Shown here in pieces: positions 35,101 to 47,150 of a stretch of 64,000 nt of DNA. How positions within the stretch are numbered: position 1 is the stretch's first letter; each line of letters opens with the position of its first letter. Both the position numbers and the translations under genes were made by a program. The stretch is taken from positions 62,001-126,000 of the forward strand of contig JAZKJV010000600.1 of the NCBI GenBank assembly GCA_037367405.1, in the 5' to 3' direction. Below the pieces are notes generated by a model. It searched no databases. It was not told the DNA's origin and saw nothing but the letters and a program-made list of their open reading frames with translations. This stretch comes from Ottelia alismoides. Lineage: Eukaryota; Streptophyta; Magnoliopsida; Alismatales; Hydrocharitaceae.

Positions 35101-35838
35101 TTTTTTATTTGTTATTTTTTTGTGTTTTTATGCTCATTTTGTATTTTATTTATTTACAAGATGAAATATGGAATAAAAGAATATTTTTATTTTATTTTTA
35201 TTACTTATATACAAGGGTGAAATAAATAAATATATACATTTATATACATGGTATTAATACAATGTATTTTTGGTATTTTCAATTTTGTAATTTTTATTTG
35301 ATTTTTGTTTTGTTTCTTTTTATTTATTTTATTTACAAAAGGTAATATAGAATATTTACAAAAAGTTTAGAAAATAAATGAATTTATTTATAGGGTTAAA
35401 TAAATGCAAGAGTGTGGTTTATACACATGGTGAAAGGGACTTTTTGACTTTTTGATTTTTTTATCTTTTTATTTTGTTTTTAATAGAATATACACACAAT
35501 ATGTACAAGTATATTTTTGGGTGAGGAAAATATATAGTTTAATTTATTTACAAATATAAACAAGTGAGCTCCTATCTCCCTCTACTTTGGCTTTTATGCG
35601 GTCAGGCCCATGCTGAGCCCTCCCTTGGGTTAGGTTGCTCAATATTTATTCTAAATATTTCCCTCTTTTTCTTTTTGCTCTTTATTCTTTTATTTTGTGC
35701 ACAAAAACATGCTAATTATAGGTTTTTACACAATGCATGCTTTTGGTATTTATTGGTATTTACACATATCTACATGTATTTGCAAAGGTTTTTGTAGCTA
35801 AAATAGAAGAATAAAGAGTGATGAATGGGTATTCATCA
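32103..35838 (-). repeat. 5' LTR of element B
   Basis: Same length as the 3' LTR at an offset of 13908 bases. The single difference found is 33480 (T, against C at 19572). On the element strand it holds the palindromic start (35819-35838), AT-rich U3-like DNA, a TATA-like CTATATAG (34662-34669), the intron-like segment, paired G-boxes (33129/33140 and 33367/33379) and the terminal segment ending ...GGGCGGCGATCA. Confidence 0.96.
34097..34406 (-). other. Intron-like segment in the 5' LTR of B (310 nt)
   Basis: The minus-strand donor is CCACCAG|GTAGC at 34406 and the acceptor ATTTTGCAG|GTCC ends at 34097. The length equals that in A (310) and C (311) despite extensive substitution between the LTRs. 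It lies about 260 bases downstream of the TATA-like word, so it would fall in the transcribed leader. Confidence 0.55.
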
Positions 35839-35888
35839 GTAGACCCTGTACATTCTCCACTCGGTTTTCCCTTAGTATACAGCCTGCT

Positions 35889-35919
35889 ATACTTAGGATC
35901 ACTGGATCCTAAGTATTGG
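35889..35919 (+). other. PPT-like hairpin 3 of element A
   Basis: Arms ATACTTAGGATC (35889-35900) and GATCCTAAGTAT (35904-35915) pair over 12 bp around a 3-nt loop, then TGGGG. B has T-A where A has C-G at the fifth pair of the GGATC/GATCC part. Confidence 0.8.
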
Positions 35920-36052
35920 GGAAAGACCCGAGACCCTCTTGACTTTCTATTTTATTCATTCATCTTTGTATATAACCTTCCTTTTCACTTCCCTACACCT
36001 AGCACGAGTTATGTCTTCTTCATCGCTCTTGACTCTGAGGACATCGTTCGAG

Positions 36053-36067
36053 CTAAGTATAGGGGGG
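36053..36067 (+). other. Unpaired PPT-like copy in element A
   Basis: CTAAGTATAGGGGGG occurs without a complementary upstream arm. It is homologous to 23506-23521 of B. Confidence 0.8.
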
Positions 36068-37645
36068 TGTGTATATATTTCACATATACTTTAGCCATAA
36101 CTCGTACTTTGTGTGAGTGTGTTAATAAATAAAATGGCTAAAAACCCTAAAAATCACAAAAATTAAAAATTTTTCATGTACATAAACTTCTTTTATTTGC
36201 ACATAAATAGCTAGTGTACAAATTATTTTTGTAAAAATGTTTTCAAAAATCTTTTGTGTAAAGTTTGTGTAAATATTTTCTTATCAAAACTATGTATATA
36301 GTACAAAATTTTTTCAAAATGTTTTGAAAATCAAAAGTTTGCAAAAATCTTGTGTAAATATTTGTAAATACTTTTGCAAAACTTGCACTTCATGCATCCA
36401 TCCATTCATGATTTCAAAACATTTTTCAAAAATTTTGCACGATTGTAAATATTTGTAAATAGCATCTTTGTATATATATGTATATAGTTTTTCCTGGATG
36501 AAAGTTGACATTTAAACTAAGCCTAGAATTAACTTGAGAAATGGAGCTTGATTAACATCTTAATCCACCTAATTCTAAGAGGAACCTTATAGGGCTTAGG
36601 GTTAAGGTTTTTCAGGTCCATAAGGACTTAATTCTTTGAGTCCACTAGGCTATGAGCATATGTCATCTTGATGAGCCTAAGTAGAGCACTTAACAACACA
36701 CGCATGACTCTTAGAGACAATGGCTTGACTTGCACCAGCACTTTACACATGGCTCTCCACGGATGAGGTGGTGAGGAGGCAGCTTCCTTTGGCTTGGGGT
36801 AGCATATGAGGGTATTACTTCTAGGCGGAACCCCTCTTCTTCTTCTAGTGAAGGAAGTGCGTCTCAACTTGGTCTAGTGGTGATGAAGGCTAAAGACAGA
36901 AGCCGTGGGTTGCAATAAAGCTTCAAAAGAGGGATAGTCTACTGGCTCAAGAGGAAAATTTCTTGTATATATGCTGCACCATGTAGATATGTTGTACAGA
37001 GGCACTTGAAAAAAAATGCAAAATGCAAAAAGAACTCCAAAAAAGTGGTGGGTCGGATTGAAAATTTAATAACCCCACCGGAGTGTATATAGTCAAATAA
37101 AGCAAAAGCTTATGGTATCCATGTTACATCTCATGAAGCTTGCAGCGGGAGACTTAGCTACACTGGCTGAGCTTCTAAAAGTCTATACTTGTTCCCCCTC
37201 TTCTTGAGCCGGTTGCACTTGAACTTAGAAGGGAATACCCCGCTTCTCGAGGAAAGAGTTGCTAGACCAAGGCATTAGAGTTACCAGGTTGAGGGAGGTT
37301 GTTTCTTTGTTACTTCTGAGGTGGGGAGCTACATAGCACTTACACTGCATGGAAAGATTCATGGTCATTAGAGTTTGTGTATGTAGACTTGTTCTGATCT
37401 GGTTTATTGAGGAGTCTTGTCCATAGATTGGTGGAACTTAGAGGCTATTGAGTTTTAAGCTTAAGTCTAAATAAGGTTCCGACACATTAATAATCCAAAG
37501 ATCTGATCGAGCTCCATATTTCAATTTAATGAAGGAAAGTTTAATATTCAACCTTGATCCATGTACATTCCCCTCTTTTTCTTTTTCTTTCTTTCTTTTT
37601 CACTTCTTTTTCAAATAAGTGTTTGCTAAGGGACTAGCAAAAGTT

Positions 37646-37658
37646 AAGTATAGGGGGG
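37646..37658 (+). other. Polypurine tract of element A
   Basis: AAGTATAGGGGGG directly precedes the 3' LTR start TGATGAAT at 37659. Confidence 0.92.
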
Positions 37659-39242
37659 TGATGAATACCCATTCATCACTCTTTATTCTTATATTTTAGC
37701 TACAAAAACCTTTGCAAATGCATGTATATAGTTGTAAATGGAAATAATTACCAAAAGCATGCATTGTGTAAAAACCTATAATTAGCATGTTTTTGTGCAA
37801 AAATAAAAGAATAAAGATTAAAAAGAAAAAGAGGGAAATATTTAGAATAAATATTGAGCAACCTAACCCAAGGGAGGGCTCAGCATGGGCCTGACCGCAT
37901 AAAAGCCAAAGTAGAGGGAGATAGGGGCTCATGTGTGTAAATATTTATGTAAATAAATAAAAGTATTTTCCTCACAAAAATAGCTTAAAATATGCTTGTA
38001 AATATTTGTATATACTCATAAGTATAAAAACAAAAGAAAAAGATAAAAATCAAAAAGAAGAGAAAAAACATCACTCATCATGTACATAGACCACCCACCT
38101 TTATATTTATTTAGCTTCATAAATATATAAAATTAATTTCCAAAATCTTTGTAAATATTCTATATTATATAATGTAAATAAATAAAATAAAAACAATTAA
38201 AACAAAAACAAAATAAAAATAGCAAAATTAAAAACACAAAAATATACCATGTATATAGATGTACATATGTATTTATTTCACCTATATAGATAAATAATAA
38301 AAATAAAATAAAAATGTCTTTGTATTCCTTATTTTATAATATAAATAAATAAAATATAAAATGGGAATAAAATTTTATAAAAATAACAATCAAAAATCAA
38401 AAATTAAAATCCCATATAGTGTATATATACCTATATATAACCTACTATGTATATACCTTATTTTTATTTTGAAAAATTAACTAAAAATCACTAAAAAATA
38501 GAAAAAAAATAAAATAAAAATATTTCATGTTTTAACTTTTTACAAATTCGGCCGTTTGCCACCTGTTATTTCACTTCCAAATATTATCCACGTGGCCAAT
38601 CCCTATTGGCCCTGGGGATGTTGACCGCCCGGTCAAATACCCCCCAGGACCACTTCTCACAGGCTTAGGCGCCCGACCCGATTTCCCCATTTTTTAGCGC
38701 CTAAACCCGATTGATTCCCACCTAAGCCCCGGGTCAAATCCGTCCACGACATATTCGAGACCCTCGTCGGAGCTCCTGCATCGGGATCCGCGCGCTTCCA
38801 CGCCCTACCTGCGCCTGTCTTCCCGGACCCTTCCAGCGTATAAAGTCGAGCTCCGCCACCTCAAATCTGATCTTTGGCCATTCGATTCCACCCCCTGTGA
38901 GCTCCAGCGTGTGCGTGAGAGTGACAGCTCGCGTCCTGTGCTGTTGAAGCGAGGAGAGGGAGCGAGACCACTGATCCGACGAAGCTTCGCCGCCTTGCTC
39001 CGCCACCAGTAGGAGCCCAAGCCTCGGAGGGAGACGCTCCTCGAGGCGAAGTCCCAGAGCATCCTTAGCTCATCCCTAGTCTCATCAGTCACCCAGGTAG
39101 TCCCTTAGCCTTCTCTTTTTCTTCGATTTTCCATTTCCCCCAAATCGCTGCTCCGCCGTCCCCCGCTGATTCCGATCGAGTCCGACCACCTACTGACCAT
39201 CGGGATTCACCATAGCCATCGCCTCCTTCCCGCGCAGCTTCT
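37659..39242 (+). repeat. 3' LTR of element A, first part
   Basis: The first 1584 bases of the LTR run to the insertion point of solo LTR C. They align throughout with 6084-7670. Differences are mostly transitions and are concentrated in the GC-rich part. Confidence 0.95.
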
Positions 39243-42200
39243 TGATGAATACCCATTCATCACTCTTTATTCTTATATTTTAGCTACAAAAACCTTTGCA
39301 AATACATGTAGATATGTGTAAATACAAATAATTACCAAAAGCATGCATTGTGTAAAAACCTATAATTAGCATGTTTTTGTGCACAAAATAAAAGAATAAA
39401 GAGCAAAAAGAAAAAGAGGGAAATATTTAGAATAAATATTGAGCAACCTAACCCAAGTGAGGGCTCAGCATGTGCCTGACCGCATAAAAGCCAAAGTAGA
39501 GGGAGATAGGGCTCACATGTGTATATACTTCTGTAAATACATTAAATTATATTTTCCTCACCCAAAAATATGTTTGTCCATATTGTGTGTATATTTAGAA
39601 ACTATTAAAAACAAAATAAAAAGATGAAAAGCAAAAAGATCAAAAATACCCTTCCTTCACCATGTGTATAGACCATTATCCTGTATTTATCTAACCCTAT
39701 AAATAAATAAAATTATTTTCAAAACTTTTTGTAAATAGTCTATGTTACATTTTGTAAATAAAATAAATAACAAGAAACAAAACAAAAATCAAATAAAAAT
39801 TACAAAATGAAAAATACCAAAATACATTGTATAAATACCATGTATATAAATGTATACAACTATTTATTTCACCCTTGTATATAAATAATTAAAATAAAAT
39901 AAAAATACCATTTTATTCCATATTTTATGGTGTAAATAAATAAAATACAAAATGAGCATAAAAATACATAAAAATAACAAATAAAAAATCAAAAATAAAA
40001 ATCCATGTAGTGTACATATACCTATATATATAGCTACCCTATTTTTATTTTCAAAAATTAATTAAAAATCACCAAAAAATAGAAAAAAATAAAAGAAAAA
40101 TATTTCATGTTTTGAGTTTTCTTTAATTCGGCCTATTTCTGCCTTAAAATAAATAAACAAAAATTGCATCCACGTGGCCGCTCCTGATTGGTCCACGGGG
40201 GATTGTTGACCCCGGTCAACTCCCCCGCGGACTCCTTCCTTTTCTGGAAGACGCGCGCCGCCCCGCCTTCTCCGATTTTCCCACGCGTCTCCAGGCTGTC
40301 TCCCACGCATATCCCATGCCCGGATTCTTCGCCGTTCATCCCTCTCCCTCGCCGGATCCTGCGCCATGAAATCAACGCCTTCCTTAGCCGTCGCCCCTCA
40401 ACCCTAATCGCCCCTGTCACCTTATATATTCTCACCTCCGCCGCCTCCGCGCCCCATCTTTGGCCCTTCTCCTCCTTTCCAGTGACCTCCATAGGCTTCG
40501 CGAGAGTGACAGCAAGCGTCTGCCCTTGTTGCAGTGAGGCGAGGAAGCGAATCCATTGATCCGGCGATTCTCGCCGTCCTTGCTCCGCCGCCGGCGTTGA
40601 GCATCGAGCTTCAGGCCTTGACGCACTTCGAAGCTACGACCCGGAGTTAGCCACGCTCCAGCACAGTCTACTGCAGCCATCAGGTAGTCGATTAGCTCTT
40701 CCATTTCTCCCAATTTTCGATTTCGCCCAAATCGCATCTCCGACGTGCTTCTCTGATTCCGACTATCCCGAGTACCCTTTCGATCATCGGAGCACCTTGT
40801 CATCTCCGCCATATCCCCACGCACCTTCTACGCCCTTTCACTCAACCCAGATCGCACCGGATCTGGGAATCGAGCTCCCCCGCCGACCACCTTCGCCGGA
40901 GCTCGCCATCTCACCGCACCGATCACCTTCACGCCACCTAACCGGGTCGAGGCAATTTGCCCTCGACCCGTGAGTCTTCTTGTTTACTTTTCAGGTCGAA
41001 TCGAGGGTGTCTGAAGCCCTTCGCCATCCAGCCAGGAGCTTCATCTCCGCCGACTGCGCCGGAGCTCTTCAGAGCTCGGCTAGGTCATCGGAGACTACCA
41101 CCCGCCACGGAGCTTCACCGCGGATCTTTTCCGACCTTCAGAGGGCTCACCGGAGGATCCTAGCGCACGCACGAGCCCGGCGAAGTTCGCCGGGGATCTG
41201 TTCTTCCAGGACCTCCAACCGCCGTTGATTGCATCTCCTCGCTCCAGTTCAGATCTTGGCCGTCCATCCTTGGAGCTACCAGTACCGTCCGATCAGAGGA
41301 GGAGTGATCTGGAGCGCCCACCAGCCGCAGCCGTTCGATCTACACGTGGCGCGCATCCAACGCTTCATTAATAAAGGGGTAAATATCGTAGGCCCCCCTC
41401 GTAGTTTGTAGTTTCATTTTTAGTCCTGTAAGTTGACGAGTCAGTTATTTATTTTCTGGGATATTTGCACTAAGGACCTCGTACTTATTTTATTTGCACT
41501 TATACCCCCGCCTGTTGTGAGCCACGTGCGTCGTCACGTGTTATTCTGGGTTATTTGCAATATATGCCCTGTAGTTCTGGATGTTATTCATTGAATAAAA
41601 TGTTTTGTTTATTTGCATATATACCCCTGTGAACACTTTATATTCACATGTGCGTTTTATTTTGGGATATTTGCATATAAGCCCCTGGACTTTTGATACG
41701 AGTTATCAATAGGTCCTTGGAACTTATTTTTATTACATTTAGGTCCTTGAGTGCCCCAGGCACGTGCTTGGCACGTGACTTCTTGGGTATTTTGCACCAG
41801 GACCCCAGAACTTTTGGGTATTTGCACATAGGTCCCTGTGCACAGTGCCCCACCTTTATTTTTGAATAAAATATCAAACGACCTCCAAATCCAATGAGAT
41901 TTTGACACATGGCTCCTGCCATGGTGTAGGAATTTCTATGATTTTTGAGGACAATTTTGATTTCATTTATTATTTTTAAAAATTCAAAAACCCCTATTTT
42001 TGCCACTATTTGACTTTAATAATACCAAAAAAATATAAAAACATCTCCAAAAATTCTAAAAAAATCAGGTATTGTAGTTTGCTTGCTGTTTGATTTTCTA
42101 GCCAATTTTGGCTATTTTTCATCACTTAAAAACCCTAAAAATTGAAAAACCCCTAAAAACTCATAAAAATTATAATAAATAAATTAAAAATCCAAAAACA

Positions 42201-42786
42201 ATAATTAGGGTGCCTAAATTTTCCTTATTCTTCATAGATTATAGGAAAATTACCTTTAGGGCTTTTTGAGATCCAAGAGTATTTTATTTTTGGGTCTTAA
42301 GCCTTGCTGGACAGTCCCCTTTGTTTTTCGCATTGTTTGATTTTTAATAAATAATTTACCCATTAGAAAAATTCCAAAAATTCACCAAAAACAGTAAAAA
42401 ACTTAAAAAACCTAAAAATCAATTTTCTGGAATTTTTGCATCATTTTTGGTGTGTGTAATAAATTGTTGAAGTTCCCTTGTATTTACCTTCTTTAATTTT
42501 CTCATCATTTAAAAAATCTAAAAAAAATATAAAAACAAATAAAAACCACTAAAAAATATTCCCTCGGATTTCTGACTACATCGTAGGCTATTTAGCCAAT
42601 CTGTGCTCCTTGTGTTCGACCCTGGGAGCTATACCAGGTTAATCCTCTAGCAGGACCACTTCTCTGTGTTTCATTGATTTATTCTCATTTGTGGTTCAAT
42701 TTTCTTGATTGACACGTTCTGAGTGACTGAGGTCGCAACGACCTTTATTTTCTGTACCTTTACCTCTGTCATTCGGGCGGTCGTCA
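39243..42786 (+). mobile_element. Solo LTR C (3544 bp), inserted in A's 3' LTR
   Basis: TSD CTTCT is at 39238-39242 and 42787-42791. It starts TGATGAATACCC and ends ...CGGTCGTCA. The middle and right parts resemble the LTRs of B more than those of A, including the same 'gcacgtgcttggcacgtg' paired G-box. It therefore belongs to the B-like subfamily. It contains TATA-like TTATATAT (40422-40429), the intron-like segment 40684-40994 and CACGTG pairs at 41523/41535 and 41761/41772. No internal region remains. Confidence 0.93.
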
Positions 42787-44881
42787 CTTCTCCATAGCTC
42801 CATCCAACCCATCTCGCATAGGAGCTGGGATTCGAGCTCCACCGACCCCCCTTCGCCGGAGCTCGCCCACCTCGACCCTCCGTTCACCGTCACCCCGCCT
42901 AACTGGGTCGAGGCAGTTTGCCCTCGACCCGCGAGTCTTCTGGTCGTCTTTGCAGGTACTACCTAGCCCCTCTGAGGGCTTGGGTCATTCGGGCCAGGAG
43001 CCTCGCCTCCGCCGACCTTGCCGGAGCTCCTCAGAGCTCGGCTGGGCCATCGGAGGCCACCAGCAGCTGCGGAGCACCACGCCGGAGCTTCTCCGATCTT
43101 CAGGCGCAGCAGGGGAGGTCAGGAGCACGCATCTTGGGCCGGCGAAGTTCGCCGGCGAACTGTTCTTCCTCGACACTCGTTCACCGTCCGATCAGACCTC
43201 TAGCTCCAGTTTGCATCTGGGTCGTCCGTTCAGGAGCAGCAGCCACCGTTTGATCTGAGGAGGATAGATCTGGACCGCCCGATGCTCGAGGGTTAGCCAC
43301 AGAGAGCCACGACCGTCCGATGCACCACGTGGCTTAGCTCCAGCCGTCGGATCACAGCGAGGACCCCAGCCTTGGAGCGCCCGCCGATCTCCACCGTTGA
43401 TCACTCCACGTGGCGTCCATCCTGCGGCCCGCATTAATAAAGGGTAAACTACCCTTAGGCCCTCCTGTTTATTTAGTTTTGCATTTAGTCCTGTAAATAC
43501 CTAGTGTAGTTGTTGAGTTTTTGGTACTTTTGCATTAAGGACCTCGCACTTTATTTTCCTTGCACTTATGCCCCTGTGCGTTGTATGACACGTGCATCGA
43601 CACGTGATTTTCTGGTTTATTTGCAATATAGGCCCTGTAGTTCTGGATGTTATCAGTTGAATGAAAGTTTTTGTTTATTTGCATTTATACCCCTGTGCGT
43701 GAAACATTTGAGCATGTGTGTTTATTTTTGGGTAGTTTGCAGGTAAGCCCCTGGACTTTTGGTACCTGTTACCAAATAGCCTCGGGACTTATTTTCATTA
43801 CATTTGGGTCCCTGAGTACCTCAGACACGCGCGACGCACGTGTTTTGCTGGGTTAATTGCACTAGACCCCCAGACTCTCGGGTATTTGCACATAGGTCCT
43901 TGTGCACAGTGCCCCCTCTTTATTTTTGAATAAAATAGCAAATTACCTCCAAATCCAACGAAAATTGGACACATGTCTCATGCCGTAGTGTAAAATTTTC
44001 AAGGATTTTTGGAGACATTTCTGAGTTGATTTGATATTTTTAAAAATTCAAAAACATCTAATTTTTCTACTGTCTAACTTTAAAAATCACAAAAAATACT
44101 AAATAGTATCTAAAAATTACAAAAAAATTGTCTACTGCTTGTTTTGTTGTGTTTTATTTTCTAGCCAATTTTAGCTATTTTTCATTACTGAAAATCACTA
44201 AAAATTGAAAACCCCTTAAAATCTTATAAAAATTCTAATAAATAAACCAAAAACCCAAAAATAAAAATTTAGGTGCCTAATTTTTCCTTGTTTTATTCTC
44301 CATACAGGAAAAATACCTCCCAGCTAATTTGGGGCCTCTAGATATTTTATCTAGGTCCTTTTAACTCGGCTGGACAGTACCTACATTTTCAATCATTATT
44401 TGATTTTTAGAAAATGAAATAAACATCAGAAAAGCCCAAAAATTCACCAAAAACACTAAAAATTATAAAACACATAAAAACATTTTTGTTAGAATTTTTG
44501 GTTGATTTTTAGTGCTTTTAATAATTTGTTGAAGTGTGTAGTTCCTTAGCTTTCATCTTTTTCTTGACACATTAACAATCCAAAAAAAATATAAAATAAT
44601 TTAAAAACCACCAAAAATATTTTCCTCTTTAATTTATTTCCTTTCTGACTACTTCGTAAGCCGCAAGGCCAACCCGTGCTCCTTGTGTTCGACCCTGGTC
44701 GCTATACCAGGTTAATAAAATAGCCAGGACCGCTATCGTATTTATTTGATTTCATCTGATTTTGGTGGTTTGCTTTATTTTTCTTGATTGACCGAATCAT
44801 TTCTCTCGATCCGGGTCGCAACGACCCTTGAGTGATCTTATATTTTATCCCGGATTGATTGAGTGGATTTTTCGGTTGTCA
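42787..44881 (+). repeat. 3' LTR of element A, second part
   Basis: The first five bases are the TSD copy made by C. From 42792 it aligns with 7677-9748. Compared with the 5' LTR it carries a 10-base local duplication (repeated AGCCAC near 43293-43307). It ends ...GGTTGTCA, then TSD AGGCA. Confidence 0.95.
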
Positions 44882-46069
44882 AGGCAGTAGATACAACTGG
44901 AGATATTCACGAGCTCTGGTCACAATGGATGCAACTGGTCGATCTGTCTATTCTCTCCTTTCCCCTCCCGTTTGCAGACATCAAGCTTGCCCCCAGTAAA
45001 TGGATTGGATACCCAAGGTGACCACGCGGCCTACTAAAATAAAAGATAAATGTTAAATAAATGTTAAGTTAAAATAATATAGTAACTGAAGTCGAATCAA
45101 ATAGTGTTCAACATGAAAATTATTGATGTTTTCAAGATCTTCAACTTTCATGTATAACTTAAAATCAAAATATATCATATATACATAATAGAATTTTTTT
45201 AGATATTTCTCAATTGTTTTGCTTATTTTATGATATTTTTGATGGGAATATAATTACACTATAATATGTAAAACAATAATCTAATTTTCATGGATTTTGT
45301 AGATAATTAGAAAACACATAAAATACAAAGAACACGCAATCAAATATGTACAATATTTTGCAACATGATTTGAGTCATTATTTATTTCTAATAATTCGCA
45401 TTAATTATATAAATACTGTATATTGATAAATTAATCTAAATAATGGATTTATTTGAGGATTTAGTTTAAATAAATGTCTAATATCAGAATAACACATTTA
45501 TGAATCTAGGGTTCATGACGCGTGGGACTATATCGTCACTGTAATCAATGTTCAAGACCCAAATTGACACAATCGAAATTTTGTAGACCATATTTTCACT
45601 AAGTTGAAAGTTGGGATCCTCCTTGTAAATTGCTCTATATTTTATATAGAGAGATCATGGTATGGATTTTACTTCATTTTAATGTTATAGCCATAAAATA
45701 TACTAAATACCTTGGAATTACAAAATAATATCCACCATTGATTCTTTTTAGGAGTGTTTTAGGAGTGCATCTTCAACAGGATACAATTATATGATCTAAG
45801 TTTTTAGGTAAAATGGTTTTGTTACCATACACGATATAAAGGATTCACAAATAGTATGTACAATTATAATAAAATATAATATGATTATCTTATTGCCAAG
45901 AAAACAAAATGAAAACTTAAAAAAACTAACATCTAGGTTAATTATATTTAAATACCTAATTTTTAATACAAATAAAAACTTGTAGAAAAACTCCATTCTA
46001 TAAACTTGTAGATCTAAGCTATCGTTCAGATTGAGGGTTAATCCCTCTCCCACCCCATTTGGGGGTTTA

Positions 46070-46096
46070 CCCCCCCCCCCCCCCCACACACACACA
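46070..46096. repeat. C16 homopolymer followed by (AC)n
   Basis: Sixteen C are followed by an alternating AC run. Length is prone to sequencing and replication error. Confidence 0.95.
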
Positions 46097-46230
46097 AAAC
46101 CCTTTTCTGTCAATTATGGAGCTCACTCTCCCTTCTTTATTTGAACATTAAATATTTTTCTTTCATCCATTACATCAAAAAATAATATATCATACCATCA
46201 TATCACCTAAAAATTATAAACTCAACTTCT

Positions 46231-46320
46231 ACTCACTTTTCTAAACTTAAATACAATCGCATCACAATAACTACCCACTTTTCTAAACTTAATACAATCA
46301 CATCACAACAAAGCTACTCA
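46231..46320. repeat. Two-copy ~45-bp direct repeat
   Basis: The block CACTTTTCTAAACTTAA followed by TACAATC and CATCACAA occurs at about 46234 and 46278 with few differences. It may belong to a small transposon (46030-46420), but I could not define ends. Confidence 0.75.
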
Positions 46321-47122
46321 ACCCTTAACCCTATATCCAAACACTAAAATACAAATATGGTTTACCCTCCCCAATTTAACCTGACCTAACCCGGTAACCA
46401 AACGCATCCTTAAAGTTTTGAAGAACTTCTAGGTTTTGATATTTTGCATTAGATGCCTTCTACTTTTTAGGGTTACTAAAATGTCATTTCAATTTTGGAA
46501 TTATTTGTTGTTGCTACATGTCGCACTCTCATTGTCGTGTCCCCTACCTTGGGATGCCCATTCGAGGTACCCTGCATAAGGAGATCCCAACCCTTTGATC
46601 CTTCATCTTGACCATCTCCTACATGTAAACTATGCGCAATCCACAAACCTATCGGCCACATACCTCTTGAAAATGTAGCTTCGACCTCTTGCCCACCTTA
46701 GATCCCTTAAAATCGTCTCCAAACCCTTATCGGACCACCATTCACTACAAAAAAATATTAACTATAGCGACGGTTTTTTCAAAATTCATCATTAAATTAG
46801 ACGTTGTTAAATATATAACGACGATGTTATTTGTTGGAAATGAATTGTCATAATCAAAATTAACAACGAATATCATATCTGTTGTTAAATTATTAGCAAC
46901 TGATAATGGTACATATAGAGATGCTAATCCGTTGCTATTTTTCAAAATATCAACAAATCGCCGCTATTTTTTTAGTTCGAAATTTAGCGACGATTAATTA
47001 GAAGTTTGAAAAATAGCAACAGATAAGTGCCGCTATGTGGACCGTTGCTAATGATATAACGACATATATAATATTCGTTGCTAATTTCGAGTATGAAAAA
47101 TAATTTCACAATAATACGTCGC

Positions 47123-47149
47123 TATATATATATAGAGAGAGAGAGAGAG
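47123..47149. repeat. (TA)n(GA)n microsatellite at the left edge of the inner element
   Basis: Alternating TA passes into alternating GA directly against the terminal inverted repeat of the nested element. Confidence 0.9.
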
Positions 47150-47150
47150 G

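Larger units (their letters stand above)
18195..35838 (-). mobile_element. Element B: young, nearly intact Athila-like LTR retrotransposon
   Basis: TSD GTAGA is at 18190-18194 and 35839-35843. Length is 17644 bp with two 3736-bp LTRs (18195-21930 and 32103-35838). I found one difference between them (C at 19572, T at 33480). On the minus strand the order is 5' LTR, tRNA-Asp primer site (exact), leader, gag, pol, 2-kb 3' non-coding region with PPT-like hairpins, polypurine tract and 3' LTR. The RT and integrase motifs place it in Ty3/Gypsy, Athila-like. No env-like frame was found. B sits in the opposite orientation inside its relative A, so transcription across the locus could give long double-stranded RNA. 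Confidence 0.96.
35844..37645 (+). other. Continuation of A's 3' non-coding region after the B insertion
   Basis: It resumes the sequence interrupted at 18194 and is homologous to B 21944-23650 in reverse. It holds hairpin 3 and an unpaired PPT-like copy. There is no sense frame of note. An antisense frame at 36628-36867 parallels one in B but is not under visible protein constraint. Confidence 0.85.
6084..44881 (+). mobile_element. Element A: full-length but decayed Athila-like LTR retrotransposon, with B and C nested in it
   Basis: TSD AGGCA flanks the element at 6079-6083 and 44882-44886. The order is 5' LTR (6084-9748), tRNA-Asp primer site, leader, gag, protease/RT/RNase H/integrase, long 3' non-coding region, polypurine tract (37646-37658) and 3' LTR (37659-39242 plus 42792-44881). 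Removing B with its TSD copy (17649 bp) and C with its TSD copy (3549 bp) leaves 17600 bp, almost the length of B (17644 bp). In a ~490-base GC-rich LTR stretch (7021-7525 against 38590-39100) I count about 33 differences, mostly C/T or G/A. The AT-rich parts differ less. The element is therefore clearly older than B. Confidence 0.93.
44887..46742. other. AT-rich intergenic DNA, no gene seen
   Basis: The first ~150 bases are higher in GC and may continue the sequence interrupted at 6083. The rest is AT-rich and unrecognised. It contains a C16/(AC)n tract and a ~45-bp direct repeat, listed separately. Short frames (for example 45796-46113, minus) are low-complexity. Confidence 0.6.

Noticed and set aside
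18195..35838. Near-identical LTRs as an assembly duplication artefact
   Set aside because: Each LTR has its own correct neighbour (PPT or PBS inside, GTAGA outside), and one base differs. A true element explains this best.
46030..46420. Small hAT- or Harbinger-like MITE ending in 'aaccaaacgcatcct'
   Set aside because: The right edge looks typical, but I could not find an inverted partner or a duplication. The C-rich blocks are in direct, not inverted, orientation.
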